In this document: positions 54,779 through 63,016 of the stretch, piece after piece
Layout of the letters: each line of letters begins with the position of its first letter
Position numbering within the stretch: position 1 is the stretch's first letter
Origin: Azospirillum brasilense
GTDB lineage: Bacteria; Pseudomonadota; Alphaproteobacteria; Azospirillales; Azospirillaceae
Assembly: GCF_008365405.1 (NCBI RefSeq)
Contig: NZ_QOKV01000009.1
Location: forward strand, 1 to 64,000
DNA length: 64,000 bases
Reading direction: 5' to 3'
The notes under the pieces: generated by a model
The model's input: only the letters and a program-made list of their open reading frames with translations
What the model was told of the DNA's origin: nothing
The model's database searches: none
Position numbers and translations under genes: made by a program

Positions 54779-56146
54779 ATGCCCCACCACTCCCCACTCC
54801 CCCTCTTCGCCGCGGCGCTCGTCTTCGCCGCCGGGACGGCCTTCGCCGCCACGGTGACGGTGGCGCCGGGCGGGCTGGCGGACGCGCTCGCCGCGGCGTT
54901 GCCCGGCGACACGCTCGTCCTCGCCCCCGGCACGCACCCCGGCCCGGTCGTGGTCCGCAAGCCGGTGACGCTGCTCGGCGAGCCGGGCGCCGTCATCGAC
55001 GGGGGAGGGGCGGGGAACGCCGTGACGGTGTTCGCTTCCGACGTGACCGTGCGCGGCATCGAGGTCCGCAATTCCGGCCTCAGCCTGTCCGAGCAGAACA
55101 CCGGAATCTTCCTGGGCAAGGAGGCGCACCGCGGGGTGATCGAGGGCAACCGGCTGCGCGACAACCTGATCGGCATCTATGTCTGGGGCGCCCATGACGT
55201 GATGGTCCGGCGCAACGACGTCATCGGGCGCACCGACCTGCGCCTGTCCGAACGCGGCAACGGCATCCAGCTGTGGAACGCGCCGGGCACGCAGGTGGTG
55301 GACAACAATGTCCAGGACGGGCGCGACGGCATCTTCACCACGACGTCCAAGAAGAACCTGTTCGCCCGCAACCGGTTCGAGCGGGTGCGCTTCGCCGTCC
55401 ATTACATGTACACGAACGACTCCGAGGTGTCGGACAACGTCTCGGTCGGCAACCATGTCGGCTACGCGATCATGTATTCCAACAACCTCGTGATCCGGAA
55501 CAACCGCTCGCAGGGCGACCGGGAGCATGGGCTGCTGCTGAACTACGCCAACAGCGCGCTCATCGAGGGCAACGTGATCGACGGTCCCCTGTCGCCCGAA
55601 CAGGCGGCGCCGGTGGAGGTGGTGGCCGACAAGGACATGCCGGTGGCGACCGACGGGCCGGTGGAGGGCCAGCGCACCGGCACCTGGAAATGCGTCTTCA
55701 TCTACAACGCCAACAAGAACCGCTTCACCGGCAACCGGTTCGAGGGCTGCGAGATCGGCGTGCACTTCACCGCCGGGTCGGAGCGCAACACGCTGACCGG
55801 CAACGCCTTCATCGGCAACCGCACCCAGGTCAAGTATGTCGGGACCCGTCACCTCGACTGGTCGGAGAAGGGGCGCGGCAACTACTGGTCCGACAACGCG
55901 GCCTTCGACCTGAACGGTGACGGCGTCGCCGACGAGGCCTACCGTCCCAACGACGTCGTCGACCGCGTGATGTGGGCCTATCCGGCGGCGAAGCTGCTGA
56001 TGAACAGCCCCGGCGTGCAGGTGATCCGCTGGGCGCAGAAGCAGTTCCCGGCGCTGCACCCCGGCGGCGTGATCGACAGCGCCCCTCTGATGAGCCCGCC
56101 GCCGTCTCCGGCGCTGCGCCAAACGGCGGAAAGGAACGCCCAATGA
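54779..56146 (+). CDS. nosD: NosD, periplasmic copper-site maturation protein
   Basis: 455 residues. Sec signal peptide to about AFAA, then a right-handed parallel beta-helix of CASH/NosD repeats (GVIEGNRLRDNLIGIYVWGA, NVQDGRDGIFTTTSKKN, NNLVIRNNRSQGDREHGLLL). Works with NosF and NosY to assemble CuZ in NosZ. Its stop overlaps the nosF start (ATGA). Confidence 0.96.
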   Translation: MPHHSPLPLFAAALVFAAGTAFAATVTVAPGGLADALAAALPGDTLVLAPGTHPGPVVVRKPVTLLGEPGAVIDGGGAGNAVTVFASDVTVRGIEVRNSGLSLSEQNTGIFLGKEAHRGVIEGNRLRDNLIGIYVWGAHDVMVRRNDVIGRTDLRLSERGNGIQLWNAPGTQVVDNNVQDGRDGIFTTTSKKNLFARNRFERVRFAVHYMYTNDSEVSDNVSVGNHVGYAIMYSNNLVIRNNRSQGDREHGLLLNYANSALIEGNVIDGPLSPEQAAPVEVVADKDMPVATDGPVEGQRTGTWKCVFIYNANKNRFTGNRFEGCEIGVHFTAGSERNTLTGNAFIGNRTQVKYVGTRHLDWSEKGRGNYWSDNAAFDLNGDGVADEAYRPNDVVDRVMWAYPAAKLLMNSPGVQVIRWAQKQFPALHPGGVIDSAPLMSPPPSPALRQTAERNAQ

Positions 56147-57012
56147 CCGACACACCGACCATCCGTGTGGAGGGGGTCTCCAAGCGCTACGGCGACGCCT
56201 TCGCCGTGCGCGAGGTGGATCTGGACCTCGCCGCCGGAGAATGCGTGGCCATGGTCGGCCACAACGGCGCCGGCAAGAGCTCGCTGATCAAGCTGATGCT
56301 CGGGCTGACCACGCCGACCGCCGGCAGCGTCCGCGTGCTGGGCGGCGACCCGGCGAGCGCCTCCGCCTCCCACATCCGCCGGCAGGTCGGCTTCCTGCCG
56401 GAAAGCGTCGCCTTCCATCCGAGCATGACCGGGCGCGAGACGCTGGACTTCTACGCCCGGCTGAAGCGGGTTCCGCGCGACGACAACGACGCGCTGTTCG
56501 ACCGGGTGGGGCTGGAGCCCGCCGCCGTGAAGCGCCGCGTCGGCACCTATTCGAAGGGCATGCGGCAGCGGCTGGCGCTGGCCCAGGCGCTGCTCGGCGG
56601 GCCGAGGGTGCTGTTCCTCGACGAGCCGACGACCGGCCTCGACCCGGCGCTGCGCCAGAGCTTTTATGAGATTGTGCGGGACCTGCGCGACGCCGGCACC
56701 ACCGTCCTGCTGTGCAGCCACGCCCTGACCGAGCTGGAGGGGCAGGCCGACCGCGTCGTGGTGATGAACCGCGGGCGCAAGGTCGCCGACGGCTCGCTCG
56801 CCACGCTGCGCGGGCTGGCCCAGCTGCCGGTGCGCATCCGTCTGACCCTGCCCTCCGGCGAGGTCGTGGAGACCGCCTGCGCCAACGACGACAAGGTGGC
56901 GACGCTCCGCCAGATCGCCTGCGAAGGGCCGGAGCTTGCCGACATCGAGGTCGTCCAGCCGAGCTTGGACGAGATGTACGCCCACTTCCTGCGCCGGGAG
57001 GCTGCGGAATGA
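56143..57012 (+). CDS. nosF: NosF, ABC-type ATPase
   Basis: 289 residues. Walker A GHNGAGKSSLIKLML, signature YSKGMRQRLALAQAL (a YSKGM variant of LSGGQ as in other NosF), Walker B RVLFLDEPTTGLDP and a C-terminal accessory domain. Powers the NosDFY complex. It overlaps nosD and nosY by 4 bp each. Confidence 0.96.
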   Translation: MTDTPTIRVEGVSKRYGDAFAVREVDLDLAAGECVAMVGHNGAGKSSLIKLMLGLTTPTAGSVRVLGGDPASASASHIRRQVGFLPESVAFHPSMTGRETLDFYARLKRVPRDDNDALFDRVGLEPAAVKRRVGTYSKGMRQRLALAQALLGGPRVLFLDEPTTGLDPALRQSFYEIVRDLRDAGTTVLLCSHALTELEGQADRVVVMNRGRKVADGSLATLRGLAQLPVRIRLTLPSGEVVETACANDDKVATLRQIACEGPELADIEVVQPSLDEMYAHFLRREAAE

Positions 57013-57839
57013 ACACGCTTCTGACGATTGCCGCCAAGGAGGTGCGCGACGGCCTGCGCAACCGCTGGGTCGTCGCCACCACGCTGCTGATGGCGGCGCT
57101 GGCTCTGACGCTGAGCTTCCTGGGGGCCGCCCCGACCGGCACGGTCGGCGTCGGCCGGGTGGAGGTGACCATCGTCAGCCTGTCCAGCCTGACCATCTTC
57201 CTGCTGCCGCTGATCGCGCTGCTGCTGTCCTTCGACGCGGTGGTGGGCGAGATCGACCGCGGCACCATGACGCTGCTGCTGTCCTATCCGGTGGCGCGCT
57301 GGCAGGTGCTGATCGGCAAGTTCCTCGGCCACGCCGCGATCATCGCCTTCGCCACCGTGCTGGGCTACGGCGCCGCCGGTGTGGCGCTGGCGATGAGCGG
57401 GACCGAGATCGGGCCGGAGAGCTGGCGCGCCTTCGCCGCCATGATCGGGTCGAGCGTCCTGCTGGGTGCGGCCTTCACAGCCATGGGCTACCTCGCCTCC
57501 ACGCTGGTCCGCGACCGCGGCACCGCGGCGGGCATCGCCGTGGCGATCTGGCTGGTGCTGGTCCTGCTCTACGACATGGCGCTGCTGGGGCTGCTGGTGG
57601 CCGACGGCGGCAAGACGGTGAACGCCGGCCTGCTGAACGGGCTGCTGCTCGCCAACCCGGCGGACGCCTTCCGCCTCTTCAACCTGACCGGCTTCAAGAG
57701 CGTCAGCCAGTTCGCCGGCACCGCCGGGCTGGCCGCGCAGGTGCAGGTGTCGGCTTCCGTCCTGCTGGCCGTGCTGGCCGGCTGGGTCGCCGCACCGCTG
57801 GCGCTGGCCGCCGTCCTCTTTTCCAGAAGGCAGATCTGA
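57009..57839 (+). CDS. nosY: NosY, ABC-type membrane subunit
   Basis: 276 residues with six membrane helices (ABC-2 type): NTLLTIAAKEVRDGLRNRW at the start, EIDRGTMTLLLSYPVARWQV as the coupling region and a long C-terminal helix. Membrane part of NosDFY. The stop TGA overlaps the nosL ATG by one base. Confidence 0.95.
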   Translation: MNTLLTIAAKEVRDGLRNRWVVATTLLMAALALTLSFLGAAPTGTVGVGRVEVTIVSLSSLTIFLLPLIALLLSFDAVVGEIDRGTMTLLLSYPVARWQVLIGKFLGHAAIIAFATVLGYGAAGVALAMSGTEIGPESWRAFAAMIGSSVLLGAAFTAMGYLASTLVRDRGTAAGIAVAIWLVLVLLYDMALLGLLVADGGKTVNAGLLNGLLLANPADAFRLFNLTGFKSVSQFAGTAGLAAQVQVSASVLLAVLAGWVAAPLALAAVLFSRRQI

Positions 57840-58426
57840 TGAACACCTCCCTGAGAGCCACGCTGCTGGCGGCCTGCCTGCTGCTGCCGCTGTCCGCCTG
57901 CCAGCAGCAGAAGGCGGAGACCGCTCCGCCGCCGCCCGTCGCCATCACCGCCGACGCGATCGGCCATTACTGCGGCATGAACCTCGCCGACCATCCCGGC
58001 CCGAAGGGGCAAATCCTGGTCGGTGGGCGGGATCGCCCGGTCTGGCTGTCCTCGGTCCGCGACACCTTCGCCTTCACCATGCTGCCGGAGGAGGCGAAGG
58101 ACGTCCGCGCCATCTACGTCACCGACGTCGCCCAGGCCGCCGATCCGCGCAAGCCCGACCTGACCGTCTGGATCGAGGCGCGCAAGGCCTGGTACGTGGT
58201 GGGCAGCCGCCAGCGCGGCGGCATGGGCGAGGCCGAGCCCTTCCCCTTCGGCGACGAGGCCGCCGCCCGCCGCTTCGCCGCCGACAACGGCGGCGCGATC
58301 AAGCGCTTCGCCGAGGTGACCGAGGACGAGATCCTCCACCCCACGCTTCCCTCCGAACAGACCGCCGCGGACGAAGGTGTGGGGCATGGCGGCGGCCACG
58401 GCGCCGGACACGGAGGCACGCCATGA
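57839..58426 (+). CDS. nosL: NosL, copper-binding lipoprotein
   Basis: 195 residues. Lipobox LSAC at Cys21; HYCGMNLADHPGPKGQI provides the Cys and Met residues of the Cu(I) site. FAFTMLPEEAKDVRAIYVTD and AWYVVGSRQRGGMGEAEPFP are typical. The tail is unusually His/Gly-rich (GHGGGHGAGHGG), which may bind extra copper. Delivers copper to the NosDFY/NosZ assembly line. Confidence 0.95.
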   Translation: MNTSLRATLLAACLLLPLSACQQQKAETAPPPPVAITADAIGHYCGMNLADHPGPKGQILVGGRDRPVWLSSVRDTFAFTMLPEEAKDVRAIYVTDVAQAADPRKPDLTVWIEARKAWYVVGSRQRGGMGEAEPFPFGDEAAARRFAADNGGAIKRFAEVTEDEILHPTLPSEQTAADEGVGHGGGHGAGHGGTP

Positions 58427-59409
58427 CCACCCGCCGCCGCTTTCTCGGCATCGCCGCGGTGGCCGCCGGGCTGGCGCTGCTGCCGGGCGGCCTCCGGGCG
58501 GCGGGCGTGCCAGTGCGGACGTGGCGCGGCGTCGCGCTGGGGGCGGATTCCGTCATCCAGCTGGCGCACCCGGACCCCGCCGAGGCCGATCGCCTGATCG
58601 CCCTATGCCTGGAGGAGGTCGCGCGGCTGGAGCGGGTCTTCAGCCTCTACCGGACGGATTCCGCGCTGGTCCGCCTGAACCGGGACGGCGTTCTCGACGC
58701 GCCGCCCGCCGATCTGGTGCGGCTGCTGTCCGAAGCCGCGGCCTTCAGCCGCCGCACCGACGGCGCCTTCGACCCGACGGTGCAGCCGCTGTGGCAGCTC
58801 TACGCCGGCCATTTCGCCCGCCCCGGCGCCGATCCCGCCGGCCCGCCGGCGGCCGTCCTTCGCGCGGCCAGGGAGTTGGTCGATCACCGCAAGCTCCGCA
58901 TCGAACCGGGCCGCGTTTCCTTCGCCGGGCGCGGCATGGCGGTGACGCTGAACGGCATCGCCCAGGGCTACGTCACCGACCGCGTGTCCGAACGGCTGCG
59001 GGCGGAGGGCATGACCGATGTGCTGGTCGATCTGGGCGAGATCCGCGCGCTCGGCCATCACCCCTCGGGCCGCCCCTGGTCGGTCGGCCTCGCCGATCCG
59101 CTCGTGGAAGGCCGCAACGCCGGCACGCTTGAGATCGCGGACCGGGCGGTGGCGACGTCGGGCGGCTACGGCACGCCCTTCGACCCCGCCGGGCGCTTCA
59201 CCCACCTGTTCGACCCGGCGACGGGCGGCTGCGCGCGGGAGTGGCTGGCGGTCACCGTGCTCGCCCCCGACGCCACCACCGCCGATGCCCTGTCCACCGC
59301 CCTGTCGGTCGCGCCGGAAGCGCGGGCCGCCGTCCTCCTCGACCGCTTTCCGGGCACCGCCGCCCGCCTCACCCGCCGCGACGGCAGCGTCCTCGCGTTG
59401 CGCGCCTGA
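58423..59409 (+). CDS. nosX: NosX, ApbE-like FMN transferase
   Basis: 328 residues with a Tat signal (TTRRRFLGIAAVAAGLALLP). ApbE fold: LGADSVIQLAHP, FSLYRTDSALVRLNRDG, FDPTVQPLWQLYAGH, GIAQGYVTDRV, LVDLGEIRALG, ATSGGYGTPFDPAGRFTHLF and ATTADALSTALSV. It transfers FMN to the Thr of SGATVT in NosR in the periplasm. Overlaps nosL (ATGA). Confidence 0.95.
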   Translation: MTTRRRFLGIAAVAAGLALLPGGLRAAGVPVRTWRGVALGADSVIQLAHPDPAEADRLIALCLEEVARLERVFSLYRTDSALVRLNRDGVLDAPPADLVRLLSEAAAFSRRTDGAFDPTVQPLWQLYAGHFARPGADPAGPPAAVLRAARELVDHRKLRIEPGRVSFAGRGMAVTLNGIAQGYVTDRVSERLRAEGMTDVLVDLGEIRALGHHPSGRPWSVGLADPLVEGRNAGTLEIADRAVATSGGYGTPFDPAGRFTHLFDPATGGCAREWLAVTVLAPDATTADALSTALSVAPEARAAVLLDRFPGTAARLTRRDGSVLALRA

Positions 59410-59436
59410 CCGTCCTTCACCCAGGAGACCATCGTC

Positions 59437-59649
59437 ATGGGAAGTTTCAGCCTGATGCATTGGGCCATCGTCCTGCTGCTCGTCCTGCTGCTGTTCGGGG
59501 CGGGCAAGCTGCCCAAGGTCATGGGCGACCTCGCCAAGGGCGTGAAGTCCTTCAAGACCGGCCTGAAGGACGACGAGTCCGACGCCGCCCCCGTCCTGGT
59601 CACCCCGGTTCACGGTGGGGCGTCGCGCAAGCCCGCCTCCGAAGCCTGA
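59437..59649 (+). CDS. tatA: TatA/E-family twin-arginine translocase component
   Basis: 70 residues. One N-terminal membrane helix ([20 protein letters not shown]) with the FG hinge, then an amphipathic helix ([20 protein letters not shown]) and an acidic tail. Its place at the end of the nos operon suggests it boosts export of NosZ and NosX under denitrifying conditions. tatB and tatC are not here, so it must use the housekeeping ones. Confidence 0.92.
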   Translation: MGSFSLMHWAIVLLLVLLLFGAGKLPKVMGDLAKGVKSFKTGLKDDESDAAPVLVTPVHGGASRKPASEA

Positions 59650-59671
59650 CCGCGACACCAGAGCCGGGACG

Positions 59672-60382
59672 ATGAGACAGGGCGCCCTGACGCTGATGCG
59701 CGACCTCCCGCTGTTCGAGGGGGTCGCCGACGAGACCTTGGAGGCGCTGACCTACGGGGCGCTGCTCCAGTGGTTCCCGCGCGAGACACGGCTGTTCGCG
59801 GAAGGCGAGATCCCCGACTTCCTGCACATCCTCGTCGAGGGCACGGCGATGCTGGCCGGCTGCGACGAGGTGGGGCAGGAAACGGTGATCGACATCGTGC
59901 GCCCCGGCGATTGCTTCGTGCCGGCGGCGGTGCTGGCCGATGCGCCGTACCTGATGTCGGCGCGGACGCTGGAATCGTCCCGGATTCTCATGCTGGCCGC
60001 TCCCGTCCTGCGCGCGCAGGTCGCCCGCGACCACGCGCTGGCGCTGCGGGTGATGAGCACGCTGGTCGGGCAGTGCCGCGGTCTGGTGCGCGAGGTCAAG
60101 AATCTCAAGCTGCGCACGACGACCCAGCGGCTCGCCGCCTTCATCCTGTCGCAGGTCGATCCGTCGCCTCAGGACGAGGCGGAGGACGGCGCGACCTTCG
60201 AATTGCCGGTCAGCAAGCGCGTGCTGGCCAGCCGCCTTGGCATGACGCCGGAACAGCTGTCGCGCACCTTCACCAAACTCTCCCCGCACCAGTTGCACGT
60301 CACCGGCAACACCGTCCGGGTGCGGTCGGTCGAACAATTGCGGCGGCACTGCAACGTCGGACCCAACGGCCGTCACCCATGA
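59672..60382 (+). CDS. Crp/Fnr-family regulator, Dnr/NNR type
   Basis: 236 residues from the ATG at 59672. A cyclic-nucleotide-type beta barrel (LFAEGEIPDFLHILVEGTAM, VRPGDCFVPAAVLADAPY) and a C-terminal winged helix. The recognition helix MTPEQLSRTF contains E-x-x-S-R, which reads TTGA half-sites. There is no N-terminal cysteine cluster, so it is not an oxygen-sensing FNR; Dnr/NNR relatives sense NO, probably by haem. It should act on the boxes at 44526, 50308, 50377 and 61604. No such box lies directly upstream of the gene; it may be read from the nos operon. Confidence 0.88.
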   Translation: MRQGALTLMRDLPLFEGVADETLEALTYGALLQWFPRETRLFAEGEIPDFLHILVEGTAMLAGCDEVGQETVIDIVRPGDCFVPAAVLADAPYLMSARTLESSRILMLAAPVLRAQVARDHALALRVMSTLVGQCRGLVREVKNLKLRTTTQRLAAFILSQVDPSPQDEAEDGATFELPVSKRVLASRLGMTPEQLSRTFTKLSPHQLHVTGNTVRVRSVEQLRRHCNVGPNGRHP

Positions 60383-60421
60383 TCCAGCCTTGAGGATCCG
60401 GCCCAGGCGGAGCGGGGCCTG

Positions 60422-61471
60422 ATGGTGCCGTTCCGTCCCTTCTTCCTGCTGGCCGCCCTGGACGCGCTGCTGGCGGTGGGGCTGTGGGTGCCGGTCCTGC
60501 TGGGGTGGGACGTGTCCGGCGCGATCGCCGACCCGATGGGGTGGCACGGGCGGGCGCTGCTGTTCGGCACGCTGCCGGCGATGATGGCGGGATTCCTGCG
60601 CACCGCCCTGCCGCGCTGGACCGGGCGCTCCCTGGTCGGCGCGCGCCTCTGGCCGTTCCTCGTACCGCTCTGGCTGGCGGGACGGGCGCTGTCGCCCTGG
60701 GTGGCCACCGCGCACGCGCCGTTCCTCGCCGCGCTGGCCCTTCTCGTGACCGCACAGATCGCCGCCGCGCGGGATCGGCGCAACGCCGTCGTCGCGGCCC
60801 TGGTCGGCGCGCTGGCCGGGGCGGCGTTGTGCGACGCCGTCCCGTCCGCCTTGGCGCTGTCGCTCGGGCTGGTCATGGTGCTGGGCGGGCGCATCGCGCC
60901 GAGCCTGACCGCCACCCATCTGGGGCTGTCCAGCAAGGCAGGGCTGTTCACCGGGCGTCCCTGGTTCGAGCGTGCCGCCGCCCTGGCCGCCGCCGGTGCG
61001 CTGGCCGGCTGGCTGGTCGAACCAAGTTCGGGAGCGACGGCCGCCGCAAGCCTTCTCGCCGCGCTCACGCAGACGGTCCGGCTGCTGCAATGGCGGGGCT
61101 GGCGGACGCTCGACCGGCCATCGGTCCTCGCCGTGCACACCGCCTACGCCTGCGTCCCGCTGGGTTTCGCCGCCGTGGCGGCGTCGCCCGGCATGGCGGT
61201 CCATCTCTGGACGGTCGGGGCGCTCGGGCTGATGGGCTTCGCGGTGATGTCGAGCATGATCCGCAAGCACGCCGGCAACGCCTTCGCGCGGTCGGCGGTG
61301 GTGACGGGCTGCTACGCGCTCACCGCGCTCGCCGTTGCCTTGCGGGCGGTTGCCGTGGCGGCGGGAGAGGATGGCCCGCTGTGGCTGCTGGCCGCGGCCG
61401 GCGCCTGGAGCGCGGCGGCGATTCTGTTCCTGGCCGCCTTCGGCCATTTTCTCGTCCGCGGCCGCCCTTGA
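60422..61471 (+). CDS. nnrS: NnrS family membrane protein
   Basis: 349 residues, about 12 membrane helices. The start VPFRPFFLLAALDALLAVGL and HGRALLFGTLPAMMAGFLRT carry the conserved motifs of NnrS, a haem- and copper-containing protein that protects against NO stress. A conserved His appears in HLWTVGALGLMGFAVMSSMI. It follows the regulator by 39 bp in the same direction. Confidence 0.88.
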   Translation: MVPFRPFFLLAALDALLAVGLWVPVLLGWDVSGAIADPMGWHGRALLFGTLPAMMAGFLRTALPRWTGRSLVGARLWPFLVPLWLAGRALSPWVATAHAPFLAALALLVTAQIAAARDRRNAVVAALVGALAGAALCDAVPSALALSLGLVMVLGGRIAPSLTATHLGLSSKAGLFTGRPWFERAAALAAAGALAGWLVEPSSGATAAASLLAALTQTVRLLQWRGWRTLDRPSVLAVHTAYACVPLGFAAVAASPGMAVHLWTVGALGLMGFAVMSSMIRKHAGNAFARSAVVTGCYALTALAVALRAVAVAAGEDGPLWLLAAAGAWSAAAILFLAAFGHFLVRGRP

Positions 61472-61474
61472 GCG

Positions 61475-61569
61475 GAAAAAAGCCCACCGGCGAAGAACCG
61501 ATGGGCTTGGAGGGGGCAGAAAAACGGGAGGGTACTCGTCCAGCGGGGACGCAATCGATCAACGATTGT
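61475..61569 (-). ncRNA. Predicted FNR/Dnr-activated small RNA
   Basis: Minus strand. The box at 61617-61604 is followed after exactly 22 bases by a -10 TAGGGT (61581-61576), predicting a start at A61569. Transcription would end at the intrinsic terminator 61507-61476, giving about 95 nt. The RNA would have a 5' hairpin CAATCG-TTGAT-CGATTG, an unpaired C/U-rich middle with CCCTCCCG and GCCCCCTCC (able to pair with Shine-Dalgarno sequences), and the terminator stem. No open frame fits. It lies in the gap between nnrS and the cytochrome c gene. No homologue could be searched. Confidence 0.5.
61476..61507 (-). terminator. Strong intrinsic terminator, leftward
   Basis: AGCCCATCGG (61507-61498 on the minus strand) pairs with CCGGTGGGCT (61490-61481) through ten pairs including one U-G, 7-nt loop, followed by TTTTTT (61481-61476). 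It ends any minus-strand RNA from the cytochrome c side or from the predicted small RNA. Confidence 0.85.
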
Positions 61570-61603
61570 GCGGTTACCCTAGCGGCCGGATGCTCTCCCA
61601 TCC

Positions 61604-61617
61604 TTGACGGCGGTCAA
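61604..61617 (-). promoter_or_regulatory. FNR/Dnr box downstream of the cytochrome c gene
   Basis: TTGACGGCGGTCAA, exact TTGA-N6-TCAA. It is beyond the stop of the cytochrome c gene, so it does not serve a protein gene; only the minus strand has a -10 at the correct distance (TAGGGT), pointing to the small RNA. Confidence 0.7.
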
Positions 61618-61643
61618 GCCGCCAAGGAAAACGGACGATTTCG

Positions 61644-62012
61644 TCAGCTGTTCTTTTTCAGGAAGGCGATCAAGTCCTTGCGGGCCTGCTCGTTCTTCAC
61701 GCCGGCGAAGGCCATCTTGTTGCCGGGGACGGCGCCCTTGGGGTCCGCCAGATAGGCGTCGAGCGTCGCCTCGTCCCACGCCCCGGCGTTCTTCATCGCG
61801 TCGGAATACTTGTAGGCGTCGACGGCACCGGCCTTGCGGCCGACGACGCCGTGCAGGTTTGGGCCGACGCGGTTCGGGCCGCCGGCCTCGATGGTGTGGC
61901 AGGCCTTGCACTGGTTGAACACCTTCGCGCCGGCATCGGCGTCCTGCGCGGCGGCAAGGCCGGGGGACGACGCGACCAGCCCGAAGGCGAGCAGGGCAAA
62001 CATGCGCTTCAT
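61644..62012 (-). CDS. Small class I cytochrome c
   Basis: 122 residues from the ATG at 62012 (GAGGAAA upstream). Sec signal to about LAAAQ; haem motif Cys35-x2-Cys38-His39 (QCKACHTIEAGGPNRVGPNL) and axial Met100 (VPGNKMAFAG). A soluble periplasmic carrier of the cytochrome c2/c550 type, well placed to feed NorC and NosZ. It follows ubiV in the same direction after 83 bp. Confidence 0.93.
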   Translation of the reverse strand: MKRMFALLAFGLVASSPGLAAAQDADAGAKVFNQCKACHTIEAGGPNRVGPNLHGVVGRKAGAVDAYKYSDAMKNAGAWDEATLDAYLADPKGAVPGNKMAFAGVKNEQARKDLIAFLKKNS

Positions 62013-62095
62013 AGGGGTTTCCTCTTTAAGCGGACTCAAAAGTCAGCCGGGCCGCGCGGGGGCGACGGTCCGACGGACATCGGATGGCGGGCGCG

Positions 62096-63004
62096 TCAGG
62101 CGGCCGGAGCGTCGGCGTAGGCCGCACCCGCCATGTTGTGGAAGAAGCCGTTCTCCAGCGGGACGGCGGTCATGCCGCGCAGCTCCGCCATCACATCCTG
62201 TCCGCTGCGCTCGCCGTCCAGAACGGCGCGGAAGGCCTTGGCGACGGCGACCATGTCGAGGTCCTGCGGCGACAGGCGGAAGCGCTGGATGCCCATCGCC
62301 CGCAGCCGGTCGATCTCCGCCGCCAGCGCCAGATAGCCATGCGACAGCGTCTGCGTGCCGTTGACCGACAGGAAGGGCTGGCCGTCGACGGTGCTGACCG
62401 GCATGCCGTCCGGGTCGTTGGCGCAGACGAACTGGCAGCCGTCCTTGTGCAGCGCGTGCGCCCGCGCGTGGTAGCAGCGGGCGGAGATGGCGAGCGGCGC
62501 GCGCCCGAACACCTGCACCTCCATGGACAGGCCGAGCGCCGTCCCCGTCTTCGCCATCATGGCGACGGAGGCGGCGGGAAGCTCCGCCGGCAGTGACACC
62601 GCGACCGCGCCGCGCCCGGCCAGCCAGGCCAGGGTCGCCTCGTTGTAGCTGTTGATGAAGGGGCCGACGGCGTGACGGCGTCCCTCCAGCAGGGCCAGCG
62701 CGCCCATGTCGTTGGCCTCCACCGGCAGCGGGTCGCAGTCCAGCAGATCGCGCATCGCGGCGCGCTCGCGGTCGCTGCCCACCAGGATCGGGCTGGCGAG
62801 CCAGACCTCCTTGCCGGCGGCGGCCAGACGGGCGATCACCTCGTCCATGACCGGGGCGAGGAAGGGCGCGCGCTTGGAGCAGACGATCTCGCCGACGACG
62901 ACGGCGTCGACCGGCGCCTCGTCGGCGATGCGGGCGTAGAAATCGCGCCAGCGCTCCGCCGGCCAGTTGAACAGGACGGGGCCAAGGGTCAGGGTGGGTT
63001 TCAT
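62096..63004 (-). CDS. ubiV: UbiV, oxygen-independent ubiquinone hydroxylation factor (U32 family)
   Basis: 302 residues. U32 peptidase-like fold without peptidase function. 4Fe-4S cysteines: EIVCSKRAPF near residue 40 and the cluster ARCYHARAHALHKDGCQFVC (C-x12-C-x3-C). ILVGSDRERAAM, EANDMGALALLEG and GPFINSYNEATL are conserved. With UbiU it hydroxylates ubiquinone precursors without O2, allowing quinone synthesis during denitrification. It lies 12 bp after ubiU. Confidence 0.92.
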   Translation of the reverse strand: MKPTLTLGPVLFNWPAERWRDFYARIADEAPVDAVVVGEIVCSKRAPFLAPVMDEVIARLAAAGKEVWLASPILVGSDRERAAMRDLLDCDPLPVEANDMGALALLEGRRHAVGPFINSYNEATLAWLAGRGAVAVSLPAELPAASVAMMAKTGTALGLSMEVQVFGRAPLAISARCYHARAHALHKDGCQFVCANDPDGMPVSTVDGQPFLSVNGTQTLSHGYLALAAEIDRLRAMGIQRFRLSPQDLDMVAVAKAFRAVLDGERSGQDVMAELRGMTAVPLENGFFHNMAGAAYADAPAA

Positions 63005-63016
63005 GAACGCAACTCC

